This document shows positions 1 through 9,547 of a stretch of 64,000 bases of DNA, piece after piece. The stretch is from contig NZ_RQIT01000022.1 in NCBI RefSeq assembly GCF_003837805.1, positions 1 through 64,000 on the forward strand, read 5' to 3'. Origin of the DNA: Bradyrhizobium sp. RP6. Its GTDB lineage: Bacteria; Pseudomonadota; Alphaproteobacteria; Rhizobiales; Xanthobacteraceae. The position numbers and the translations under genes are program-made. Within the stretch, counting starts at the first letter, position 1; each line of letters starts with the position of its first letter. The notes below the pieces were generated by a model. That model was not told where the DNA came from. It was given only the letters and a program-made list of their open reading frames with translations, and ran no database searches.

Positions 1-540
1 GGGCGTACCACTGGGCGGACCATTGGGCAAACCCGGAACGCCGCCGGGGCCAACCGGGCCGGGCAGGCCTGGTACGCGTTGCTGCGCCGGCTGTTGTTCG
101 TTGGCGTCGGTCAACTGCACCGTCCAGGCCCGCTGCTCACCGGTATCGACCTCGAAATAGCCGGTCCGGTCGTAGCCGCGCGCGAGGCAATCCTCGGTGC
201 CGCGGATGGTGAACTCCTTGTCGCGCGAGCACATGAAGGCCTGGCCCGACCATTCGCCGCCGCGGTCATAGTCGATGGCATAGATGTAGTAGTAGCGGGC
301 GACCAGCGTGCCCCGGAGCAGCGTCTCACAAGAGCGCGACGAGATGTTCCACCAGCCTTCGGTGGTCCAGCCCTCGGCGTCCTTGTAGCCGAGCGCGATC
401 CCGACCCGGCTCGATGTGTTGTTGCAGAGGCGGAAATCGGCCGAGGCCGGGCTGGCGTAAAGGCACAGCAGGGCGACCACCAGCACCGGAACCAACCGGG
501 CGACGAGGCGAAGCGGGGAGGGGGGAGATTCGGCAATCAT
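1..540 (-). CDS. DUF1036 family secreted protein (3' end off the window)
   Basis: Reading from an ATG at 540 down to the left edge, 180 codons stay open. The product starts with a signal peptide (hydrophobic VPVLVVALLCLYASPASA, cleavage expected before ADF near residue 30). A compact Cys/Trp/Tyr-rich domain follows, with DFRLCNNTSSRVGIALGYKD, EGWW, a YYYIYAIDY stretch and CSRDKEF. This is the DUF1036 pattern of small periplasmic proteins with no known biochemical role. The last visible residues form a Gly/Pro-rich, collagen-like tail (PGLPGPVGPGGVPGLP). The stop codon is outside the window. Confidence 0.85.
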   Translation of the reverse strand, partial: MIAESPPSPLRLVARLVPVLVVALLCLYASPASADFRLCNNTSSRVGIALGYKDAEGWTTEGWWNISSRSCETLLRGTLVARYYYIYAIDYDRGGEWSGQAFMCSRDKEFTIRGTEDCLARGYDRTGYFEVDTGEQRAWTVQLTDANEQQPAQQRVPGLPGPVGPGGVPGLPNGPPSGTP

Positions 541-706
541 TGTCGCGGAAGCTATACCAGATCATTGACGATTTGGCGTTGGGCCGGGGCCCGTCCCGAA
601 GCCGGGCGTCGGCCCGTTTGCGCCGCGATATGGCAAAATCTGTGACAGGACCCACCTGATCCCGTAAGGGTGACCGCCATCGGGACGGGCCTTAAGGAAC
701 ACAGCC

Positions 707-1012
707 ATGGCAATCGACGACAAAACCAGAACGGAGCTTGAGGCGGCGGCTTTCCGGCGCCTGGTCGATCATTTGCGGAGCCGGACGGACGTCCAGAACA
801 TCGATCTGATGAATCTGGCTGGTTTCTGCCGCAACTGCCTCTCCAACTGGCTGAAGGACGCGGCCGACGCCCAGGGCGTGCCCTTGAGCAAGGACGAGAG
901 CCGGGAGGCCGTCTACGGCATGCCGTACGAGACCTGGAAGTCGAAATACCAGGGCACGGCCACGCCCGAGCAGCTTGAGACGATGAAGAAGGTCCATCCC
1001 CACGGGCATTGA
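707..1012 (+). CDS. DUF1244 domain protein
   Basis: 101 residues. The sequence matches the small DUF1244 family of proteobacteria: FCRNCLSNWL around residues 44-53 with paired cysteines, YGMPYETWKSKYQ around residues 79-91, and a His-rich end (KVHPHGH). The Cys pair and terminal histidines could bind a metal, but that is inference; the family has no established function. The start ATG follows an AAGGA Shine-Dalgarno sequence about 8 bases upstream. It stands alone, with no close partner downstream. Confidence 0.88.
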   Translation: MAIDDKTRTELEAAAFRRLVDHLRSRTDVQNIDLMNLAGFCRNCLSNWLKDAADAQGVPLSKDESREAVYGMPYETWKSKYQGTATPEQLETMKKVHPHGH

Positions 1013-1024
1013 CCAATTTCGTTC

Positions 1025-1122
1025 CGTCGTTCCGGCGATCCAAAGCATCGACCCGGGATCTCGAGATTCACCGGTGCGCAAGTGCGCAGCGCAGTTCGCC
1101 CTTCGGGCGCCCCGGAATGACG
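1025..1122. repeat. Intergenic palindromic repeat, family A, copy 1
   Basis: An extragenic element bounded by inverted ends (GTCGTTCCGG on the left, CCCCGGAATGACGG on the right), with an internal ATCTCGAGAT core and a GTGCGCAAGTGCGCA hairpin. Related elements with the same ends lie at 34906-35006 and 49249-49374. It is non-coding and could fold as a long hairpin RNA. Confidence 0.7.
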
Positions 1123-1263
1123 GCGTCATCTCCTGTGGGCGCGCTGTGGACGAGTGCGATGCTTGCTTGAATGCAGCTGGCGCCAACCCTAAGGGTCTAC
1201 CCAGCACGCGCGGTGAGGGATGCCGGCGTCACCTCATTTTGCCAGTTCCATTGGGAGTACAAG

Positions 1264-1536
1264 ATGGCCACCTCCGCCGCCGTCCGCGACGACGAGCCCG
1301 CGACGAAATTTGCCAAGGACCAGCTCAAGTCCATCATCGAGCGCATCGAGCGGCTGGAGGAAGAGAAGAAGGCAATCTCCGACGACATCCGCGACGTTTA
1401 TGCCGAGAGCAAGGGCAACGGCTACGACGTCAAGGCGCTGCGCACCATCGTGCGCCTGCGCAAGCAGGATCCCAACGAGCGGGCGGAGGCCGAGACCATT
1501 CTCGAGACCTACATGCAGGCGCTGGGGATGATCTGA
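1264..1536 (+). CDS. gapR: GapR-like DUF2312 nucleoid-associated protein
   Basis: 90 residues. The DUF2312 signature is clear: KFAKDQLKSIIERIERLEEEKK, DIRDVYAESKGNGYDVKALR, then RKQDPNERAEAETILETYMQALG. In Caulobacter this family (GapR) forms a clamp-like tetramer on AT-rich, overtwisted DNA and is needed for replication and chromosome organisation. The chosen ATG follows GGGAG 7 bases upstream; a longer in-frame extension to 1171 runs through non-coding-looking sequence and is rejected. The function is transferred from the family. Confidence 0.9.
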   Translation: MATSAAVRDDEPATKFAKDQLKSIIERIERLEEEKKAISDDIRDVYAESKGNGYDVKALRTIVRLRKQDPNERAEAETILETYMQALGMI

Positions 1537-1618
1537 GGCACATCTCCCGGCGTTGCCGCTCATCACGCTTGGGCAGAACCTCTGCGTCTGCTAGATTGCT
1601 CGGGGAAGAGACCGAGCG

Positions 1619-3385
1619 ATGGATGTGCCGGGACCAGAGCGCAGGCTCGCCGCGGTCCTCGCCGCCGACATGGTCGGATTTAGCCGGCTCATGGAGGTCG
1701 ACGAGGCCGGCACTCTCGCGCGGCTCAAGACCCATCGGGTCGAACTCATCGATCCAGCCATTGCCAAGAACCGCGGCCGTATCATCAAGACGACCGGCGA
1801 CGGCATGCTGGCCGAATTCTACAGCGTCGTCGATGCCGTGCTCTGTGCCGCCGAGGTCCAGCGCCGCATGGCGCGGCGCAATGCCGACGTCCCGCCGCCG
1901 CGGTGGATACAATTCCGCATCGGCATCAATCTGGGCGATGTGATCGTCGATCAGAGCGACATTTTCGGCGATGGCGTCAACATCGCTGCGCGACTGGAGG
2001 CGCTGGCCGAGCCCGGGGGAATCTGCGTTTCAGGCGCGGTGCGCGATCAGGTCGGCGACCGCCTGGACGGAGTTCAGTTCGATGATCTCGGTGAACAGAG
2101 CGTCAAGAACATCGCCCGCCCGATCCGCGTCTTCCGCATTCGGCTGGTGGAGGGGCCTGCAGGCCCGCCCGGCGGGTCGAACACTGCGGCGACGCCACCA
2201 GGTGTCTCGAAGAAGCCGTCCATCGCCGTGCTGCCATTCGCCAATATGAGTGGCGATCCGGAGCAGGAGTTCTTCGCGGACGGTCTCACCGAGGACATCA
2301 TCACTGAGCTTTCACGCTTTCACGATCTGCTTGTCATCTCCCGCAACTCGACGTTCGTCTACAAGGGCAAGGCCGTGAAGGTTCAGGACATCGGCCGCGA
2401 GTTCGGAGTTGACTACGTCATCGAGGGCAGCGTGCGGAAGGCCGGGGAGCGCGTCCGCGTCACCGTGCAGCTGATCGATGCAGAGACCGACCGCCATATC
2501 TGGGCCGAACGCTACGACCGCGAGCTCCAGGACATCTTCGCCATCCAGGACGAGATGACCCGCGCGATCGTGGCGACTTTGCCCGGTCGGGTAGAAGCCG
2601 CAACGCACGACCGCACCAAGCGCAAGCCGACCGACAACATGCCCGCTTACGAATGCGTGCTGGCTGCAAAGCTCCTGCATCACCGATCAACCCGCGACGA
2701 CAACGCTCAGGCGCAGACGCTGCTCAACCGCGCGCTGGCGATGGATCCGAACTATGCCCACGCTCATGCCTGGAAGGCATGCGTGCTCGGCCAGTGCTGG
2801 ATCTATGGCTGGTGCGCCGACCGCGAGGCGACCTTCGAGCAGGTGGCTTCGGAGCTCGAGACCGCGCTGGCGCTCGATGACAATGACGCTGACGTGCACC
2901 GGATTCTCGCCGCACTCAACCTGACGCGCCACGATTACGAGAAGGCCACCTATCATCAGGAGCGCGCGCTCGCACTCAATCCAAACTACGACCTCGTGGT
3001 CGTGCAACAGGGGGAACTCCTGACCTGGCTGGGCCTGCCGGAGGAAGGCATCGACTGGATCAGGAAAGCGATGCGCCTCAATCCCTATCATCCCGAGCGC
3101 TTCTGGAGCCATCTGGGCCGCGCCTACTATTGCGCGGAGAAATACGCCGAGGCCGCCGAAGCATTTTCAAGGATCACGCGCCCCGATTACACCCATCATG
3201 CGTTTCTGGCGGCGACATTCGCGCAGATGACGAATGCGGTCGCGGCTGGCGCTCACGCCGCGGAGGTCTTGAAGCGCGAGCCGGGGTTCTCGGTGGCAGC
3301 TCATCTTGCGACGCTCCACTACAAGCGCGAACTCGACCGGCAGCGCCACGAGGCTGGCCTCATCGCGGCTGGCCTGCCGGCTTGA
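1619..3385 (+). CDS. Class III adenylate cyclase with TolB-like and TPR regions
   Basis: 588 residues. The N-terminal cyclase homology domain (about 1-180) keeps the two metal aspartates (D17 in AADMVGFS and D61 in TTGDG) and the Asn/Arg transition-state pair N121/R125 in DGVNIAARL, so cAMP synthesis from ATP is likely. Residues about 205-330 (KPSIAVLPFANMSGDPEQEFFADGLTEDI, then RVRVTVQLIDAETDRHIWAERYD) are the FlgO/TolB-like module common in rhizobial cyclases. Residues about 340-580 are TPR repeats (NPNYDLV, AEAAEAFSRI). No membrane segment is visible, so the enzyme is probably cytosolic. Rhizobia carry many such paralogues; the signal it senses cannot be read from the sequence. Confidence 0.92.
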   Translation: MDVPGPERRLAAVLAADMVGFSRLMEVDEAGTLARLKTHRVELIDPAIAKNRGRIIKTTGDGMLAEFYSVVDAVLCAAEVQRRMARRNADVPPPRWIQFRIGINLGDVIVDQSDIFGDGVNIAARLEALAEPGGICVSGAVRDQVGDRLDGVQFDDLGEQSVKNIARPIRVFRIRLVEGPAGPPGGSNTAATPPGVSKKPSIAVLPFANMSGDPEQEFFADGLTEDIITELSRFHDLLVISRNSTFVYKGKAVKVQDIGREFGVDYVIEGSVRKAGERVRVTVQLIDAETDRHIWAERYDRELQDIFAIQDEMTRAIVATLPGRVEAATHDRTKRKPTDNMPAYECVLAAKLLHHRSTRDDNAQAQTLLNRALAMDPNYAHAHAWKACVLGQCWIYGWCADREATFEQVASELETALALDDNDADVHRILAALNLTRHDYEKATYHQERALALNPNYDLVVVQQGELLTWLGLPEEGIDWIRKAMRLNPYHPERFWSHLGRAYYCAEKYAEAAEAFSRITRPDYTHHAFLAATFAQMTNAVAAGAHAAEVLKREPGFSVAAHLATLHYKRELDRQRHEAGLIAAGLPA

Positions 3386-3433
3386 TCGACCGGAGCGAGG
3401 AAGAGCAGCAAGAGCCTTGCTGCCACCCGGGAC

Positions 3434-5092
3434 TCAGCGCAGCGCGGCGGTGCGCACGACGAAGGACGTCGTCTCGAGCCTCGCGGTCGCGCTGCCCGAA
3501 AAACTCTCGCAGGACAGACCGTGCATGGGATCGTCGGCAAAACCCATCGTGATCACGGATTGCGGCTTGACGAAGAAGCCGCGCAGCGCTGCGGTATCGA
3601 GTTCGCCCATCAGCGTCACCGACATCGCGCGGCTGGCGCTCGGCGACAGCATCACGATCTTGAGCCAGATGCTCTCGCCGGCGGCGGAGAGGCGGGTGGC
3701 GGTGGCGACCCTGCCGTCGATGCTCTTGCCGACCACCATGTTGACGTCCGTCGCGTGAGCCACGCCGCGGGATGCAGCAGCGGGTCGGGCGGTGCGCGGG
3801 ATCGGCGCGGAGGCGGCGACGACATTGGCGCGGTCGACCGGGGAGGCGGCCGGCGCGTAAGCCAGGGCCTGGAAGGCTGCGTTGGAGACGCTCGCGGTTG
3901 GTTGCGGATCGGTGGCGGCGGCCAGCGCCTGACGCGCCTTCAGCGCTGCGACCTGAGCCGGCGTCGCCTGCTGCGGCGCGGCCGGGATATCATCCCAGAA
4001 GCCGCGGGCATTGATGATGTCGGCCGGGGTCTCCAGCTTGCCTTCAACAGAGTTGCTTTCAACAGACTTGCCCTCAACAGACTTGCCGGCCGCCGGCTTG
4101 TCAGCCACGGGCGCGGGCTTCGGCTTGGCCGGCGCGACGATCTGGGCATCGGCCGAAGCGAGCTGGAGGGTCCCGGCAATCTGCGGCTTGGCGCGGGGCG
4201 TCGGCACCAGCTCGGCGGGCTTGGCGGCGGCAGCGACCAGGGTCGGTGCGGACGGCTTCGCGGCCGTTGCGGGCGCGCCCTCCTCATCCTCGTCGCTGCT
4301 CGCGGCGGGAGCCGGCTTGCTCCTGAACAAGGCGGCAAAGAAACTCGGCTTGCTGCCGGCATCGTCGCCGCTGCCGCGCCGCTCGATCTCCGCCTTGGCC
4401 AGCTCATAGTTCTTCAGCGGTACGCCGTCGGTCGGCAGGTGCACCGTCTTGCCGTCCGGGAAGACGCGGGCGAGCTGGTCATGCGTCATGCGCGGCCAGT
4501 GCCGGATGCTGCCGGTGTCCAGATGCACGAAGGGCGAGCCTGACGTTGGGTAGAAGCCGACGCCGCCGCGCTGGAGGCGCAGGCCGGCGAAGCGGATCTG
4601 CTCGAGCGGCACGCCCGGAATGTAGAAGTCCATCGCATGTCCCAGCATGTGCTGGCTGAAGCGCGCCACACCGGAGGAGCGGCGGCGGAGCATGGCGTTG
4701 GTGGCGGGAGAGCGATAGGAGGAAATGATCTGGATCGGCTGCTTGCCGTCGACATCGCGATAGACTTCCCAGAGGATGTCGAAGAGGCGACGGTCCATGA
4801 CCGTCTCGTCCTGGGTGCGCCAGTCGCGCAAGAAGTGGTTGAGCTGCTTCAGCGCGGCTTCGTCGTAGCGGCCGTCGCGCTTGAAGGTGACGGTGAGGTC
4901 TTCGCCGGAATGGGTATGGTGGAAGGAGAGCGTCTTGGTCTCGTTCAGCGCGGCGGCGTCATGGACCGAGCCTGCGGCGGCAAGCAGCAACACGGAGGCG
5001 AGGCCGATCCTGGATCCGGCCTTCACCCCCGCATGGGACAACGACAGCACAGCGAATTGGCGTGCGAGACCAGTCAGCACGTATGAGCCCAC
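3434..5092 (-). CDS. DUF882 / peptidase M15-like murein protein
   Basis: 552 residues from a GTG start. An N-terminal hydrophobic segment (IGLASVLLLAAAGSVHDAAA, about 31-50) acts as signal or anchor. The DUF882 domain (about 50-230) shows ISSYRSPATNAMLR, SQHMLGHAMDFYIPG and FVHLDTGSIRHW, the HxxxxxxD and HxD zinc-site pattern of the M15/YcbK-type DD-carboxypeptidase fold. The rest is Ala/Pro/Lys-rich linker with short VEGKS-type repeats around residue 350, and a C-terminal part ending in a conserved-looking SGSATARLETTSF segment. It probably trims or binds peptidoglycan in the periplasm. It is followed upstream by an L,D-transpeptidase gene on the same strand, separated by a terminator. Confidence 0.85.
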   Translation of the reverse strand: MGSYVLTGLARQFAVLSLSHAGVKAGSRIGLASVLLLAAAGSVHDAAALNETKTLSFHHTHSGEDLTVTFKRDGRYDEAALKQLNHFLRDWRTQDETVMDRRLFDILWEVYRDVDGKQPIQIISSYRSPATNAMLRRRSSGVARFSQHMLGHAMDFYIPGVPLEQIRFAGLRLQRGGVGFYPTSGSPFVHLDTGSIRHWPRMTHDQLARVFPDGKTVHLPTDGVPLKNYELAKAEIERRGSGDDAGSKPSFFAALFRSKPAPAASSDEDEEGAPATAAKPSAPTLVAAAAKPAELVPTPRAKPQIAGTLQLASADAQIVAPAKPKPAPVADKPAAGKSVEGKSVESNSVEGKLETPADIINARGFWDDIPAAPQQATPAQVAALKARQALAAATDPQPTASVSNAAFQALAYAPAASPVDRANVVAASAPIPRTARPAAASRGVAHATDVNMVVGKSIDGRVATATRLSAAGESIWLKIVMLSPSASRAMSVTLMGELDTAALRGFFVKPQSVITMGFADDPMHGLSCESFSGSATARLETTSFVVRTAALR

Positions 5093-5293
5093 CCAGTCGA
5101 CGAGCGTTCAAAATGGACTCTCCCGCCAACCCCGTTAGCAGCGCGAAGAGGATGAACGCTTTCTTAAAGCAAGAAGGTTAATTCGAGGTTGACCTTCCCG
5201 CCCCCAAACCAAGTCAGAGTACGATCCTAAACGGTTGACTGTGGCAAAAAAACGCCCGCTGTCCGAGTGCAGGTTGGCGCATGGTTAACGTTA

Positions 5294-5322
5294 AGCGGCC
5301 CCATCCAAAGGACGGGGCCGCT
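5294..5322 (-). terminator. Rho-independent terminator after the L,D-transpeptidase gene
   Basis: A 9-bp perfect stem AGCGGCCCC / GGGGCCGCT encloses an 11-base loop. On the minus strand it is followed by TAACGTTAACC. It lies about 45 bases past the stop of the gene ending at 5366. Confidence 0.75.
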
Positions 5323-5365
5323 GATTTCATTGCAGAATTCTTGTAATCCAGGCGCTGAGCCGGGC

Positions 5366-7573
5366 TCAGCGGGTAAACACCCGCTGGGGACGACGGCCGA
5401 CCGGCGCCGGCGGCTGGGCCGGGGTCGGCGCTCCGAACAGCCGCTCGAAGAAGTTTGGCCCCGACGAACCGAAGCCACCGCCATTGTTGGCCACCGCCAT
5501 GCCGGAGGGCAACGTCGTCGCCGGGCGCGAATAGCTCGGCTGGGAGTGGGCGACGACGCTCTCCAGATCCTTGCCGCGGCTATTCTTCAGGATGTTGATC
5601 ATGGTCGCATCGCGGCCGTAGATGTCCTTGCGGAATTGCAGCTTGCCGGCGTCATCCACGAACGCCGTCTGATAGGTGATGTTGACCGGGATCGGGGTCG
5701 GGAATTTCAGATCGATCTCGCTCTTGCCGTACATGCTGCGCACGCGCTCCGGCGTGTACTTCTCGTTCGGCAGGGTGATATTGAGCAGCACGGAGGCGTA
5801 TTGATCCGGATTCTGCACGCGCATGCAGCCATGGCTGAAGGCGCGCTCGTCCCTCGCGAACAAATGCTTGTCCGGCGTGTCGTGCTGATAGACCAGGAAC
5901 TTGTTCGGGAAGTTGAAGCGGATGCGGCCGAGCGCGTTGGCTTCGCCGGGCGGCTGCGAGATGTGCACCGAGCCGTCGCGGTTCTGCTCGAGCTTGAGGC
6001 CCATGCGCTGAAGCACGGTCGGGTCCTGCTGCAGCGCCGGCAGGTATTCGTTGTAGACGATCGACGGCGGCACGTTCCAGGTCGGATTGACCGTGATGTA
6101 CTTCATCGTCTCGGTGAGCAGCGGAGTGGCGTGCTGGCCCGGCTTGCCGGTGACGACGCGGGTGGTCCAGACCTGCTGGCCGCGCTGCATCACCTTCAGC
6201 GTGAAGTCTGGAATGTTGAGGATGACATAGGCATCGCCCAGCGAAGGCGCGCCGAGCTCGCGCGGCAGCCAGCGCCAGCGCTCCATGTTCACCACCACAA
6301 CGTCGATCTGCTTGTCGCGCTTGGGGGTGTTGAGCGCCTTGACCGTCTTGTCGTCCAGAATACCGGTCGCCTTCATCTCGGCGCCGCTCTGGAATTTGCG
6401 CACGGCTTCGGCGACCGCCGCGTCATAGCGGGTGTCGCCGGCGTTCTCGGAGAGGCCGAGCTTGGCACGGAGCTGCGGCACGCGCGGATCTTCCAGGACC
6501 ACTTCGGCCTGCTTCTTGCTGGCCGGGGTGTATTTCAGCGTCGGACCATCGGCGATCTCGATCGCCGGGCCGTTGCCCTGACCGCGCAGCTCGGCGAGCT
6601 TGGCCTTCAGCTCCTTGTAGAGCTTGTGCGGCGGGTTGTAGCTGTCGAGCGCTGCGGAAGCATCCGCCGCGGTCGTGACCTTGGCCAGCACCTCGTTGGG
6701 GTCGACCGGATGTTCGGGATAGAGAATGTCGCCGCTGACCTGCGACCAATGCATGCGGCCGCTCTGGGCATGGCGCGCATAGTCGAACATGCCGGCGGTG
6801 AGCTTGAGCTCGGCATCCGCCAGCGCGTCGGGCGTCGTGGCGGCGGCGAAGTCCGGCACCGGATAGTCGGCGGGATTGAGGCCGTCGGAGGCCGCGTCCT
6901 TCAGCCGCGCGATCACGCCCTTCGCCGCGGCGGTCAGGTTGCCGCCTTGCGTCCAGATCGGCGCGAAATCGCGTGCGCCGTAAAATTTCTCGATCGCCGC
7001 GCGCTCGTTCTTGCGGTCGAAATAGCGCGAGGTCTTGGCGCCGATGATATCCTTGAGCTTGTCCGCGACCGGCTGGTCGGCGGCGGGCACGTTGCTCGCG
7101 GCCTTCACCGGCTCGGCGGCGGGAGCCGCTGCAGCAGGTGCTGCGGGAGCGGCCGGCGTGGCGGTCGCGGTATCAGCCTTTGCGGGTTCCGTCTTTGCAG
7201 GCTCGGTCGCAGCCTCGCTCTTCGCAGCCTCGCTCTTCGGCGCTTCAGGCGCCGGCGTGGTGGCGACGTCGGACGGCCTGGTCTCGACCTTGACCGGCGC
7301 TGGCGCGGCCTCCGCCTTGACGGACTCCTTCGCGATTTCCTTGGTGGGATCTTGCACCGTGGCGGTGGTGTCCAGCTTGATGTCGGCTGCAGTGGGGGGC
7401 GGGACGTTTGCCGGCTCGGGGCGCGGGATCGCAGCTTCGATCGCGAGCTCGGCGGCGCTGCTGCGCGCCTGGTCCTGTGCCAAGGCCGAGCTGGCGGACA
7501 CCGCGAGGAAGGTCGCCGCGACCGTCATCAAGACACGGTCAAAGCCCGCACGGTGGTTCAAACAGTCACGCAT
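5366..7573 (-). CDS. L,D-transpeptidase (YcbB/LdtD-type) with peptidoglycan-binding domain
   Basis: 735 residues. A signal peptide (VLMTVAATFLAVSASSALA) leads into a long Ala/Pro/Lys/Glu linker (about 40-180). A YcbB scaffold region follows (FYGARDFAPIWTQGG, then SGRMHWSQVSGDIL), a PG_binding_1-like segment (YDAAVAEAVRKFQSGAEMKATGILD), and the YkuD catalytic domain with the motif FSHGCMRVQNP near residue 580 holding the catalytic Cys. The enzyme makes 3-3 cross-links in peptidoglycan or attaches proteins to it in the periplasm. Its promoter should lie in the gap at 7574-7923. Confidence 0.92.
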   Translation of the reverse strand: MRDCLNHRAGFDRVLMTVAATFLAVSASSALAQDQARSSAAELAIEAAIPRPEPANVPPPTAADIKLDTTATVQDPTKEIAKESVKAEAAPAPVKVETRPSDVATTPAPEAPKSEAAKSEAATEPAKTEPAKADTATATPAAPAAPAAAAPAAEPVKAASNVPAADQPVADKLKDIIGAKTSRYFDRKNERAAIEKFYGARDFAPIWTQGGNLTAAAKGVIARLKDAASDGLNPADYPVPDFAAATTPDALADAELKLTAGMFDYARHAQSGRMHWSQVSGDILYPEHPVDPNEVLAKVTTAADASAALDSYNPPHKLYKELKAKLAELRGQGNGPAIEIADGPTLKYTPASKKQAEVVLEDPRVPQLRAKLGLSENAGDTRYDAAVAEAVRKFQSGAEMKATGILDDKTVKALNTPKRDKQIDVVVVNMERWRWLPRELGAPSLGDAYVILNIPDFTLKVMQRGQQVWTTRVVTGKPGQHATPLLTETMKYITVNPTWNVPPSIVYNEYLPALQQDPTVLQRMGLKLEQNRDGSVHISQPPGEANALGRIRFNFPNKFLVYQHDTPDKHLFARDERAFSHGCMRVQNPDQYASVLLNITLPNEKYTPERVRSMYGKSEIDLKFPTPIPVNITYQTAFVDDAGKLQFRKDIYGRDATMINILKNSRGKDLESVVAHSQPSYSRPATTLPSGMAVANNGGGFGSSGPNFFERLFGAPTPAQPPAPVGRRPQRVFTR

Positions 7574-7923
7574 TGTGTCGCACCCCTCGGGTGAACTGTC
7601 CCCTCATGGAACAGCTTCGTTATCGCCTATTGATGAGCTTCGGCTAAACCGCGCCGGCCTCTCGAAAGTTGCACGCCTGCACGCAACGATTCTTACGCAG
7701 ACGATATACAGGCCCCGATTTTGCGGCCAGCGCTACCCGGGACAACTCACGACAAACTGACTTCAAGGGGGCCTCTTGGCAACGGATTGTGCGCTTCTGC
7801 CACGCGGTTTTCCCTCTGTCTGTCACTTCCGGGTCACGGTTCAAATCGGAGTCGAATTCTGTCGCCATGCGAACGGCTTACAGCTGTGGCGCACACTCGA
7901 GCGAACCTGCGTTCGCAGCTGGC
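7574..7923. other. Intergenic gap, no gene recognised
   Basis: About 350 bases between the start of the L,D-transpeptidase gene and the end of the NtrC-type regulator gene, both on the minus strand. Short open frames here have no start signal or recognisable product. The part near 7574-7700 presumably holds the transpeptidase promoter, but no confident motif was found. Confidence 0.5.
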
Positions 7924-9420
<1,497 letters not shown>

Positions 9421-9547
9421 GGTGTTCCCCGCACGCTACTACTATCTGTCTCGAATCGGGGCACTCTGGCCGAAGCCGATTAACGCATGCTTAAGCCTTG
9501 ATGCCCCCGTCCGCCGTCGCGCTTGTTGAACACAGGTTTTCCACACA

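Noticed and set aside
5267..7594. A 775-codon open frame on the plus strand opposite the L,D-transpeptidase gene
   Set aside because: It is a mirror of a GC-rich gene: its residue composition (Arg/His/Leu/Gly-rich) has no domain, and the minus-strand frame has a signal peptide and catalytic motif.
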